Shown: piece after piece, positions 31,905 through 39,418 of the stretch
Position numbering within the stretch: the stretch's first letter is position 1
How the letters are laid out: each line of letters opens with the position of its first letter
Assembly (NCBI RefSeq): GCF_016892705.1
Contig: NZ_JAFEMB010000006.1
Span: 62,001 to 126,000 of the forward strand
DNA: 64,000 nucleotides
Direction: 5' to 3'
Source of the DNA: Microvirga pudoricolor
Lineage (GTDB): Bacteria > Pseudomonadota > Alphaproteobacteria > Rhizobiales > Beijerinckiaceae
Position numbers and translations under genes: made by a program
The notes under the pieces: model-generated
Told to the model about the DNA's origin: nothing
The model's database searches: none
Seen by the model: only the letters and a program-made list of their open reading frames with translations

Positions 31905-32069
31905 TAAATTGATTGGCGTTTCTGCTTCCGCAGGACGGTAGCAGCTCCGCTATTCCGCCACCGCCATGATAACGGATTCAAGGTCTGGATTTCCTGGGAC
32001 CCAGATCGCGCAAACTGAGGTCGTTTCCATGGCGAGCGATTTGACGCTGATTCGATTTAAGAGAGAGCG

Positions 32070-33290
32070 ATGAACACAGTGAACAACCCAAATCTCAGCA
32101 CCATCGAATACCGCGCGGAGGAAACTGCCCGCGCCAGAGCGTGGGAGGTTCCTTTGCACTACGTCGATGCGAGCGGCGGCGCTGTCGGCCCAATGGCTTT
32201 TTACGAAGGTAACGATTCCCCCAATATCTTCATGGGTGGCGATGACGACGACTTGGCTTACGGCTACGGCATGCCCGACTACCTTTCGGGCGGCGGCGGC
32301 AACGATACGCTCGATGGAGGATCCGGTGATGATTGGCTGCTCGGTGGCCTTGGCAATGATAGCCTGATCGGCGGCGAGGGTAATGACATCCTGGAGGCTG
32401 GTGGCGGTAATGACACCATGCTGGGCGGCACTGGCGACGACACATATTATGTCACTCAGTCCCATGTCTTCGTAAAGATTGTCGAGGAGGGCAATGAGGG
32501 CCACGACGTCATCTTCACCAGTGCCAACTTTTCGCTCGGCGGCATGTTCGTCGAGGAACTGATTGCGTACAACGCCACACAGGGCTTGGGCCTTGCCGGC
32601 AATACGCAAGCGAACCGCATCGTCGGCAGCGGCTTTGGCGACAGCATCGTCGGCGGCTCGGGCAACGACACGCTCGATGGCGGCGGCGGCACGGGGATCG
32701 ATACCCTCAACGGCGGCCCTGGTGACGATGTCTACTATGTATCGTCGACTGGCACGAAGGTGATTGAGAGTGGCGGTGACGGCTACGATGTCGTCTTCAC
32801 TTCGTCGAACTTCTCGATTGGTGGGACATACGTGGAAGAGCTGCGTGCCAACGCCGGAGATATCGGCCTTCAACTGACCGGCAACACCCAGAACAACAAG
32901 ATCTTCGGCGGCGCCGGACGCGACTTCATTCATGGCGCCACCGGCAGTGACACGCTGACGGGCGGAGGTAACGACGACGCCTTCCTGTTCACGAGTCGCG
33001 ATGGCGTCGACGTCTTGACGGATTTCAACGCTGGCGACCGGGTCTACCTGAATACGGTCGGCTTCGATAAGTTCGCGTCGGGACCCAACCAGGGCTTCGG
33101 ACCCAGCCAGTTCCACCTCGGCACGGAGGCGGCGCTCGCTGAGAACCGCATCATCTACGATGTGAATACGGGCAATCTCTACTACGACGCGGACGGTGTC
33201 GGCGGCCAAGCGCAAACCCTGTTTGCGACTTTCATCACAAAGCCTGCGCTCACCGCCAGCACGTTTTCCGTTTACTACGCTCCGCTCTGA
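32070..33290 (+). CDS. RTX calcium-binding protein 3
   Basis: 406 residues. About 50 N-terminal residues of unknown type precede RTX nonapeptides (GGGGNDTLDGG, GGLGNDSLIGG, GGEGNDILEAG). Two copies of the DxYYV...EGHDV...VEEL...LAGN module and a secretion-type C-terminus (IIYDVNTGNLYYDADGVGG, ending STFSVYYAPL) follow. It belongs to the same family as RTX genes 1 and 2 but is more divergent, and its base composition resembles the host genome. A clear terminator follows, so it forms its own transcript. Confidence 0.9.
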   Translation: MNTVNNPNLSTIEYRAEETARARAWEVPLHYVDASGGAVGPMAFYEGNDSPNIFMGGDDDDLAYGYGMPDYLSGGGGNDTLDGGSGDDWLLGGLGNDSLIGGEGNDILEAGGGNDTMLGGTGDDTYYVTQSHVFVKIVEEGNEGHDVIFTSANFSLGGMFVEELIAYNATQGLGLAGNTQANRIVGSGFGDSIVGGSGNDTLDGGGGTGIDTLNGGPGDDVYYVSSTGTKVIESGGDGYDVVFTSSNFSIGGTYVEELRANAGDIGLQLTGNTQNNKIFGGAGRDFIHGATGSDTLTGGGNDDAFLFTSRDGVDVLTDFNAGDRVYLNTVGFDKFASGPNQGFGPSQFHLGTEAALAENRIIYDVNTGNLYYDADGVGGQAQTLFATFITKPALTASTFSVYYAPL

Positions 33291-33316
33291 GAACCGGACC
33301 GTTTGAACTGACACAG

Positions 33317-33354
33317 ACGGCGGCGCGGGTCCCATCGCGCCGCCGTTTTATTTC
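33317..33354 (+). terminator. Rho-independent terminator after RTX gene 3
   Basis: A perfect 11-bp stem (ACGGCGGCGCG 33317-33327 with CGCGCCGCCGT 33336-33346), an 8-nt loop, and a TTTTATTT tail lie 26 bp after the stop. Confidence 0.9.
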
Positions 33355-33462
33355 AGTCCGGTGTGCTTTTCCCAGGTGCCGGACGAGGCCGCGGTTCCCT
33401 CGCGGTGAGGATGTTGTCTCAGAACCGGAATCGACGGTCGGAACAATCGGACGGACCGGCGC

Positions 33463-34482
33463 TCAATACGCCCGCGCGATGCAGAAATCGACGGTCTCCA
33501 GCAGGGCCTGCTTCATGGGGCCGTTCGGGAACAGCGCGAGGGCATCCCGGGCCATGGCACCGTAATGGCGGGCGCGGTCGACGGTGTCCTCGAGGGCCCG
33601 GTGGCGGCGCATGATGGCGAGAGCCTGGTCGAGGTCGGCCTCGTTCGTCTCGCCGCGTTCCAGCGTCCGCTTCCAGAACGCGCGCTCCTCGTCGGTCCCG
33701 CGCCGGAAGGAGAGGACCACGGGCAGGGTGATCTTGCCCTCGCGGAAATCGTCGCCCACGTTCTTGCCGAGCGTCGCGGCCTTGCCGCCGTAATCGAGGG
33801 CGTCGTCCACGAGTTGGAACGCGATGCCGAGATTCATGCCGTAGGAGCGGCAGGCGGCCTGCTCGGCCTTGGGACGCTCGGCGATGACGGGCCCGACCTC
33901 GCAGGCGGCCGCGAAGAGTTCCGCCGTCTTGCCCCGGATCACGGCGAGATACTCGTCCTCGGTGGTCTCGGTGTTCTTGGCGGCGGCAAGCTGCATCACC
34001 TCGCCTTCGGCAATCACGGTGGCGGCCGCCGACAGGATGTCGAGAGCCCGCAGGGAGCCCACCTCGACCATCATGCGGAAGGCCTGGCCCAGCAGGAAGT
34101 CGCCCACGAGCACGCTGGCCTCGTTGCCCCACTTGATGCGGGCCGCGATTTTGCCCCGGCGCATGTCGCTCTCGTCCACTACGTCGTCGTGGAGGAGGGT
34201 GGCGGTGTGCATGAACTCCACCGCGGCGGCGAGCTTCACGTGCCCGTCGCCCTCGTAACCGGAAAGGCCGGCCGTGGCGAGGGTGAGCATGGGGCGCAGG
34301 CGCTTGCCGCCGGACGAGATGAGGTGGTTGGCGACCTCCGGGATCATGGTCACGTCCGACCCGGTGCGGGACAGGATCATCGCATTGACCCGGCCCATAT
34401 CCCCCGCCACAAGGGAGACGAGCTTCTCGATGCTCGCGTTCTTGTCGGGATGCTTCTCTTCGAACGGAACGACGACGCCCAC
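33463..34482 (-). CDS. ispB: Polyprenyl (octa/decaprenyl) diphosphate synthase
   Basis: 339-residue all-helical trans-prenyltransferase that builds the ubiquinone side chain. The first aspartate-rich motif is LLHDDVVDESDMRRG and the second is LVDDALDYGG; GGKRLRPML near residue 58 binds the diphosphate. Chain length cannot be read safely; decaprenyl is usual in alphaproteobacteria. The gene is divergent from the DUF2007/TrmN6 pair, with a 129-bp shared promoter gap, a common arrangement in Hyphomicrobiales. Confidence 0.95.
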   Translation of the reverse strand: MGVVVPFEEKHPDKNASIEKLVSLVAGDMGRVNAMILSRTGSDVTMIPEVANHLISSGGKRLRPMLTLATAGLSGYEGDGHVKLAAAVEFMHTATLLHDDVVDESDMRRGKIAARIKWGNEASVLVGDFLLGQAFRMMVEVGSLRALDILSAAATVIAEGEVMQLAAAKNTETTEDEYLAVIRGKTAELFAAACEVGPVIAERPKAEQAACRSYGMNLGIAFQLVDDALDYGGKAATLGKNVGDDFREGKITLPVVLSFRRGTDEERAFWKRTLERGETNEADLDQALAIMRRHRALEDTVDRARHYGAMARDALALFPNGPMKQALLETVDFCIARAY

Positions 34483-34611
34483 GCCTTCAAACCCGGGTTG
34501 CCGGCCGCGGCGGCCGGTAGGAACATGTTACACCGTCACGGGAAGGCCTCCCGGTCGCCCGTGCGGCCAAGCCTTTAAGCCTGCCGCAAAGGAAAGGGAA
34601 TCCCCGCGCCG

Positions 34612-34836
34612 ATGGTCGAAATCATTCGCACCAACAATCTCGTCCTGATTGGCTTCCTACAATCCTTGTTGGAGAACGCCAATATCCCCGTGCTCGTGGC
34701 CGATCTGCATATCAGCGCACTCGAGGGCATGATCGGCGCTTTTCCAAGACGGATGCTGGTGCCGGAGGATTACGTGGCGCAGGCGCGCCGCCTGATCAAG
34801 GAGGCCGGGCTCGAAGCGGAGCTGCGCCATGCCTGA
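34612..34836 (+). CDS. DUF2007-type small protein
   Basis: 74 residues with the compact ferredoxin-like pattern of DUF2007 (MVEIIRTNNLVLIGFLQSLL, then VPEDYVAQARRLIKEAGL). The family is called putative signal-transducing, but no biochemical role is established. It overlaps the following methyltransferase by 8 bp and is divergent from the polyprenyl synthase. Confidence 0.85.
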   Translation: MVEIIRTNNLVLIGFLQSLLENANIPVLVADLHISALEGMIGAFPRRMLVPEDYVAQARRLIKEAGLEAELRHA

Positions 34837-35569
34837 CACCACGGACGATTCGCTCCTGGGCGGCCGGGTGCGGCTGCTCCAGCCGGCTCGGGGCCACCGG
34901 GCCGGAACGGACGCGGTCCTGCTCGCCTCCTCGGCGGCCGTCCGTCCGGGCCAGAATGTGGTCGATGTGGGGGCGGCCACGGGGGCGGTCGGCCTGATGG
35001 CGGCCGCACGGGTGCCCGACGCGCGGTACGTTTTCGTGGAACGCGACCCCACCCTGGCTGAACTGTGCCGTCACAATGTCCGCCGCAACGGGGTCGCCGG
35101 TACCGTGGTGTGCGCCGACGTGCTCGACCGGCACGCCCGGCAGGCGGGCGGTCTCGCCGGAGAAACGGCCGACCTCGTTCTGACGAACCCGCCCTTCCTG
35201 GAGGAGGGACGGGCGCGCATCTCGCCCGACCAGGGCCGCGCCGCCGCTCATGCGCTGCCGGCCGGTGGGTTGGCGAATTGGCTCGGCGCCTGCATCGGCC
35301 TTCTCAGGCCGAAGGGGACCCTTGTTCTGATCCATCGGGCCGACCGCCTGCCGGATTGCCTCGATGGCCTGAGGGGACGGCTCGGCTCCTTGAGCGTGCG
35401 CTTCGTCCACCCGGACGCCACGCAACCCGCGATCCGAATTCTGCTGGCAGGCGTCAAAGGAAGCCGGGCCCCGATGGAGGTCCTGCCTCCGGTGTTCCTC
35501 CATGGGCCAGATGGACGCTTCACGCCCCTGGCTGAAGCCCTTCACCGGGGAGAGGCCACGCTTTCATGA
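34829..35569 (+). CDS. TrmN6-like tRNA1(Val) adenine N6-methyltransferase
   Basis: 246 residues. Class I SAM methyltransferase with VDVGAATGAVGLMAAAR as the SAM-binding motif and LTNPPFLEEG as the N6-adenine-type catalytic motif NPPF. By family it should modify A37 of tRNA1(Val) or a similar RNA site. It overlaps DUF2007. In rhizobia this pair normally precedes an S49 peptidase and glyQS; here three small minus-strand genes intervene. RNA substrate not proven. Confidence 0.85.
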   Translation: MPDTTDDSLLGGRVRLLQPARGHRAGTDAVLLASSAAVRPGQNVVDVGAATGAVGLMAAARVPDARYVFVERDPTLAELCRHNVRRNGVAGTVVCADVLDRHARQAGGLAGETADLVLTNPPFLEEGRARISPDQGRAAAHALPAGGLANWLGACIGLLRPKGTLVLIHRADRLPDCLDGLRGRLGSLSVRFVHPDATQPAIRILLAGVKGSRAPMEVLPPVFLHGPDGRFTPLAEALHRGEATLS

Positions 35570-35618
35570 CGAACGGGCACCGGATCGCCGGCCCCGCATC
35601 ATCCGGTCGAGGCCGGGA

Positions 35619-35885
35619 TCAGCGGCAGAGCCGGACCGGCCTCTCGGCCCAACGCCAACCGTTCCAGAACCGCTCCATGCGGGTGAAGCACCGGGGCGGG
35701 GCAGGGCGGTAATAGGCGCGGTAAGCTGGGGGAGGACCATAGGGGCGCGGGTGCATCACCGGCCGGGTGGCGTAATCGTAGCGTGGCGGAGGCGGCCGGT
35801 GGCCCCAATAATACTGGGCCTGCGCGCTCTGAGCCGCGAGGGTGCCGACGGCAAGGGCCGCAAAGGCCCCGAGGAACTTGTTCAT
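35619..35885 (-). CDS. Small secreted Pro/Tyr/Arg-rich protein A
   Basis: 88 residues: an N-terminal signal peptide (FLGAFAALAVGTLAAQSAQA), then a proline-tyrosine-arginine-rich mature part and a C-terminal segment FWNGWRWAERPVRLCR with two cysteines in the mature protein. It shares this end with the next two genes and looks like their paralogue. The start at 35885 is followed by a clear Sec signal; upstream in-frame codons are discarded. Function unknown; export to periplasm or surface is inferred. Confidence 0.75.
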   Translation of the reverse strand: MNKFLGAFAALAVGTLAAQSAQAQYYWGHRPPPPRYDYATRPVMHPRPYGPPPAYRAYYRPAPPRCFTRMERFWNGWRWAERPVRLCR

Positions 35886-36026
35886 GCTCGCTCTTCCTGT
35901 TTGGGTCGAAGGGCCATTCTCCCGGGCGGGCGTGAACAAGCGTTAAAAAAATTAAGTTAATCGATACTTTATTTCAATTCAGGTCTGATACGAACACGGG
36001 CGCCGAAGCGCCCGTGTTCCATCGAT

Positions 36027-36323
36027 CTAGCGGCAGACCTCGACGGGCCTGCGCACCCAGGCCCAACCGTTCCACACCGTCTGCGGGCGAACCCAGCAGC
36101 GCGGTCCACGATAATAGGCCGGACGATAGCCATAGGGCCGGTAGACCGGAGGAGGCGGGCCCCAGCCATAGGCGCGCCGGGGATAGGGACGGACGTATCC
36201 GGGCGGAGGGCCATAATAGCGGCCATAGCCCGGACCATAGGGTTGAGCCTCGGCCGGCTGGAAAGCCGCCCCGCCGAAGGCCAGGGTCAGGATGCCGAAG
36301 GCGCCTACCAAAAGCTTACGCAT
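36027..36323 (-). CDS. Small secreted Pro/Tyr/Arg-rich protein B
   Basis: 98 residues. A signal peptide (MRKLLVGAFGILTLAFGGAA) is followed by a mature part dominated by Pro, Tyr, Gly and Arg, and the C-terminal motif VWNGWAWVRRPVEVCR. It is the middle member of three tandem paralogues on the minus strand. Each gene has its own leader of 34-140 bp, so they may be expressed separately. No enzymatic motif is visible. Confidence 0.75.
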   Translation of the reverse strand: MRKLLVGAFGILTLAFGGAAFQPAEAQPYGPGYGRYYGPPPGYVRPYPRRAYGWGPPPPVYRPYGYRPAYYRGPRCWVRPQTVWNGWAWVRRPVEVCR

Positions 36324-36356
36324 GACGGTCGCTCCCACGTTGGAGGAATGTGAAGG

Positions 36357-36656
36357 CTAGCGGCGCACCGTCCGGCAGATCTCGACCGGGCGGCGAACCC
36401 AGACGCCGGCGGGCGTACGCACGGACCGGACCTCCCGACGGCACACCGTGCGGCTCACCGGCGGACGGTAGCGGCGGCGCTCGTAGCGCGGACGCTCATA
36501 GCGCGGGGGGCCGTAATATTGAGCCTGGGTCACGAAGCTTCCTGCCTCGGCCAAGGGCTGGGCCGGCATCAGCGGCGAGGCGGAGGCGCTGCCCACGAAC
36601 CCAAGAGCGCCAACCGTCAGGACCGTGGCGGCAGCGAGGCTTTTCAGGAAAGTCAT
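36357..36656 (-). CDS. Small secreted Arg/Tyr-rich protein C
   Basis: 99 residues. A signal peptide (TFLKSLAAATVLTVGALGFV, cleavage probably after SASA) is followed by an Arg/Tyr/Pro-rich stretch and the C-terminal motif GVWVRRPVEICR, as in its two neighbours. Two cysteines bracket the conserved end (TVCRREV and VEICR), suggesting a disulfide-closed loop. First of the three tandem paralogues in transcription order. Confidence 0.75.
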   Translation of the reverse strand: MTFLKSLAAATVLTVGALGFVGSASASPLMPAQPLAEAGSFVTQAQYYGPPRYERPRYERRRYRPPVSRTVCRREVRSVRTPAGVWVRRPVEICRTVRR

Positions 36657-37003
36657 ATGGTTCTCCGTTCGACTTTTTGGGATAGGCGCGATCCGAAGCA
36701 GAATCACGGAGCGCGTTTATCGTGGGATAAGTTTTAGGCGGGGTAAACTGAACGGGACCCGACATGTTCCTGAAGGGAATGTTCAGCTTCGGCCTGTGGT
36801 CAACGGGGGGTTAAGAGGGCCGTGTCCGATCCCGCCGGGGCCGTGACGGAGACCGTTTCCCCTTTTGGATGAGGATGTTACGCGGGTTATGGAGGGCCGG
36901 GCCGACGGGACGGAGACCGGAGGCGACGTCCTTTCTCGATGCCAAGCCCTTGGGAAGCGTGGCATTGATCGCTACATCTGATCCGGTTCAGAGTTTTGCC
37001 CCC

Positions 37004-37861
37004 ATGACGATCCCCCACCGCCTGCGCTCCCTTCTGCCTGCCCGCTTCCGCAAGGACCGGCCCATTGTCCCGGTCGTGCGACTGTCTGGCGCGATCGGGG
37101 CGGTGATGCCCCTGCGGTCGGGCCTCGCCATGGCGAACGTGGCGCCGATGCTGGAACGGGCCTTCACGACCCCAGGCGCGAAAGCCGTCGCGCTCGTGAT
37201 CAATTCGCCGGGCGGATCGGCAGCCCAGTCTCATCTCATTTTCAAGCGCATCCGGTCCCTGTCCGAGGAGAAGGGCGTGCCGGTGCTCGCCTTCGTGGAG
37301 GACGCCGCGGCGTCCGGCGGCTATATGATCGCCTGCGCGGCGGACGAGATCTTCGCCGATCCGGCCTCGATCGTCGGGTCCATCGGGGTGGTGTCGTCCG
37401 GTTTCGGCTTCAACAAGTTCATCGAGCGCTTCGGCATCGAGCGGCGGGTCCACACGGCGGGCCAGAGCAAGGCCATGCTCGACCCGTTCAAGCCGGAGCA
37501 TCCGGAGGACGTGGCGCGGCTCAAGGAACTCCAGCGCCGAGTTCATGGGGTGTTCACGGGGGTGGTCCAGTCGCGCCGAGGCCCCAAGCTTGCCGAGCGG
37601 GACGACCTTTTCTCCGGCGCCTTCTGGGTCGGGGACGAGGCCCTGGAACTCGGGCTCATCGACGGCCTGGGCGATATCCGCTCGGTGCTGCGCGCCCGGT
37701 TCGGAGAAAAAGTGCACATGCGCCTGATCGCGCCCGCCCGGCCCAATATCCTGGCCCGGTTTCTGGGCCGCCGCTCCTTTGGGGACGACACCCTGCTCGA
37801 TCCGGCGGAATTGCTCGGGGCGGTGGAGGAACGCTCGGCCTGGACCCGCCTGGGGCTCTAG
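37004..37861 (+). CDS. S49-family signal peptide peptidase-like serine protease
   Basis: 285 residues, a single-domain SppA/SohB-type ClpP-fold protease. NSPGGSAAQS forms the oxyanion region; the nucleophile is S104 in AAASGGYMIAC and the general base lysine is K156 in TAGQSKAMLDPF. No clear membrane helix is seen, unlike SohB. The start at 37004 is preferred; the frame is open 45 codons upstream without family similarity. It precedes glyQ by 78 bp, an arrangement conserved in rhizobia. Confidence 0.93.
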   Translation: MTIPHRLRSLLPARFRKDRPIVPVVRLSGAIGAVMPLRSGLAMANVAPMLERAFTTPGAKAVALVINSPGGSAAQSHLIFKRIRSLSEEKGVPVLAFVEDAAASGGYMIACAADEIFADPASIVGSIGVVSSGFGFNKFIERFGIERRVHTAGQSKAMLDPFKPEHPEDVARLKELQRRVHGVFTGVVQSRRGPKLAERDDLFSGAFWVGDEALELGLIDGLGDIRSVLRARFGEKVHMRLIAPARPNILARFLGRRSFGDDTLLDPAELLGAVEERSAWTRLGL

Positions 37862-37939
37862 GGCGGTCCGAGCCCCGGCGCTTGACTTGCGCCGCCCGTC
37901 ATCTCAAGGGTGCCCGACCGACACCAACCGGACGCCAGC

Positions 37940-38881
37940 ATGACGAGCGAACCCGCGCACATGAACCCCGCGCGCTCCTTCCAGGGCCTGATCCTCACGC
38001 TCCAGCGCTATTGGGCCGAGCAGGGCTGCGTCATCCTCCAGCCCTATGACATGGAGGTCGGCGCGGGCACCTTCCACCCGGCGACGACCCTGCGGGCCTT
38101 GGGTCCCAGGCCCTGGCGCGCCGCCTATGTCCAGCCCTCCCGCCGTCCCAAGGACGGGCGCTATGGCGAAAACCCCAATCGGCTCCAGCATTATTACCAG
38201 TTCCAGGTTATCCTGAAGCCGAACCCGCCGAACCTGCAGGAACTCTATCTCGGCTCGCTGCAGGCCATCGGCATCGACACGTCCGTCCACGACATCCGCT
38301 TCGTGGAGGACGACTGGGAGAGTCCGACCCTCGGCGCCTGGGGCCTGGGCTGGGAATGCTGGTGCGACGGCATGGAGGTGTCGCAGTTTACGTATTTTCA
38401 GCAGGTCGCGGGCTTCGAATGCGCGCCTGTGGCGGGCGAACTGACCTATGGCCTCGAGCGTCTCGCCATGTACCTGCAGGGCGTCGAGTCGATCTACGAT
38501 TTGAACTTCAACGGCCTCGAGGGGGACCGCAAGGTCACCTACGGCGACGTATTCCTTCAGGCCGAGCAGGAATATTCCCGGCACAATTTCGAATATGCCG
38601 ACACCGAGATGCTGTTCCGCCACTTCCGCGACGCGGAGGCTGCCTGCCGGAAGTATCTGGCCGATGGCGAGGCGAAGCCGGGCGCGAACGACGAGCGCCA
38701 CCTGATGGCCCTGCCGGCCTACGACCAGTGCATCAAGGCCAGCCACATGTTCAACCTGCTCGACGCCCGGGGCGTGATCTCCGTCACCGAGCGCCAGAGC
38801 TACATTCTGCGCGTGCGCGAACTGGCGAAGGCCTGTGGCGCGGCGTGGCTGAAGACGGAAGGCGGAGGATTGGCAGCGTGA
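37940..38881 (+). CDS. glyQ: Glycyl-tRNA synthetase alpha subunit
   Basis: 313 residues, catalytic alpha subunit of the alpha2beta2 class II enzyme. Family segments seen are [39 protein letters not shown] and [15 protein letters not shown]. The start is at 37940 or 37961. In most relatives glyS follows closely; here a 513-bp repeat-bounded DUF559 element starts 7 bp after the stop codon. The two genes may still share one transcript through the element. Confidence 0.97.
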   Translation: MTSEPAHMNPARSFQGLILTLQRYWAEQGCVILQPYDMEVGAGTFHPATTLRALGPRPWRAAYVQPSRRPKDGRYGENPNRLQHYYQFQVILKPNPPNLQELYLGSLQAIGIDTSVHDIRFVEDDWESPTLGAWGLGWECWCDGMEVSQFTYFQQVAGFECAPVAGELTYGLERLAMYLQGVESIYDLNFNGLEGDRKVTYGDVFLQAEQEYSRHNFEYADTEMLFRHFRDAEAACRKYLADGEAKPGANDERHLMALPAYDQCIKASHMFNLLDARGVISVTERQSYILRVRELAKACGAAWLKTEGGGLAA

Positions 38882-38888
38882 GCCTCCT

Positions 38889-38947
38889 CTCACCCTCCCC
38901 TTGAGGGGGAGGGTCGGAGCGCATCAGCGCTCCGGGGTGGGGTGGAA
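38889..38947 (+). repeat. Left terminal inverted repeat of the DUF559 element
   Basis: 59 bp containing two hairpins: CCCTCCCC/GGGGGAGGG (38893-38913) and the perfect 8-bp stem CGGAGCGC/GCGCTCCG (38915-38934), then GGGGTGGGGTGGAA. It is the reverse complement of 39342-39401 apart from one mismatch and one extra base. Confidence 0.9.
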
Positions 38948-38965
38948 CCGCGACAAACAACCAGC

Positions 38966-39400
38966 ATGGCGAACATCGACCGCTTCCGTCGAGCAAGGGC
39001 CAAAAGCCTCCGCTCGAACGCCACCGAGCCAGAACAAATCCTCTGGCGCGCTTTGAGGCGCGTGCCGGTCCTAGAAAGCCATTTTCGGCGGCAGGTTCCT
39101 ATTGGACCATACATTGCGGACTTTGCCTGTCTGCGAGCCAAGCTGATCATCGAGCTTGATGGCGGGCACCATTCGCACGACGACATCGCCGCTCGGGACG
39201 AGGCCAGAACTCGTTGGCTCGATCACGAAGGCTATCGGGTCATTCGATTCTGGAACGGCGAACTGACCGAGAACCTGGAAGGCGTTCTCGACACCATTTA
39301 TGCGGCCCTGTATGGCTCGCTTCAATCAGAGGCCGTTGCGCTTCCCACCCCACCCCGGAGCGCTCATGCGCTCCGACCCTCCCCCTCAAGGGGAGGGTGA
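38966..39400 (+). CDS. DUF559 / Vsr-like PD-(D/E)xK nuclease-fold protein
   Basis: 144 residues. An N-terminal basic part (RRARAKSLRSNATEPEQILW) is typical of DUF559. The nuclease-like core shows D52 in YIADFAC, E63 and D65 in IIELDGGHH, and the RVIRFWNGEL strand near residue 91, the pattern shared with very-short-patch repair endonucleases. The C-terminus is encoded by the right inverted repeat. A GTG at 38942, inside the left repeat, is an alternative start; the ribosome-binding site at 38966 is poor. Family function is unproven; DNA nicking at the flanking repeats is my hypothesis. Confidence 0.85.
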   Translation: MANIDRFRRARAKSLRSNATEPEQILWRALRRVPVLESHFRRQVPIGPYIADFACLRAKLIIELDGGHHSHDDIAARDEARTRWLDHEGYRVIRFWNGELTENLEGVLDTIYAALYGSLQSEAVALPTPPRSAHALRPSPSRGG

Positions 39401-39401
39401 G
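39342..39401 (-). repeat. Right terminal inverted repeat of the DUF559 element
   Basis: 60 bp, reverse complement of the left repeat. It encodes the last residues of the DUF559 protein ([15 protein letters not shown]) and its stop codon, so gene and repeat are physically fused. Confidence 0.9.
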
Positions 39402-39418
39402 CCGAGCGGCGAGTCCCC

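Larger units (their letters stand above)
31421..32069. other. 649-bp gap between RTX genes 2 and 3
   Basis: The gap holds a terminator-like hairpin just after RTX gene 2, then about 200 bp of ordinary composition, then an AT-rich stretch (about 31700-31920) with a strong inverted repeat. A 73-codon frame at 31504-31725 lacks a ribosome-binding site and protein-like composition. No gene is supported. Confidence 0.55.
38889..39401 (+). mobile_element. DUF559 element with terminal inverted repeats, inserted between glyQ and glyS
   Basis: A 513-bp unit bounded by 59- and 60-bp terminal inverted repeats that differ by one substitution and one 1-bp indel. It carries one gene, a DUF559 nuclease-like protein whose last 15 or so codons lie in the right repeat. 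It occupies the glyQ-glyS gap, starting 7 bp after glyQ and ending 17 bp before glyS. No target-site duplication is obvious. Each terminal repeat contains two smaller palindromes. A single repeat of the same family lies inside glyS. Mobility is inferred from structure only. Confidence 0.6.

Noticed and set aside
26765..33290. A complete type I secretion locus
   Set aside because: No ABC transporter, membrane fusion protein or TolC-like gene is present in the window; only candidate substrates are seen.
38889..39401. A classical insertion sequence
   Set aside because: No transposase of a known IS family, no obvious target duplication, and the termini are REP-like hairpins; described as a DUF559 element instead.
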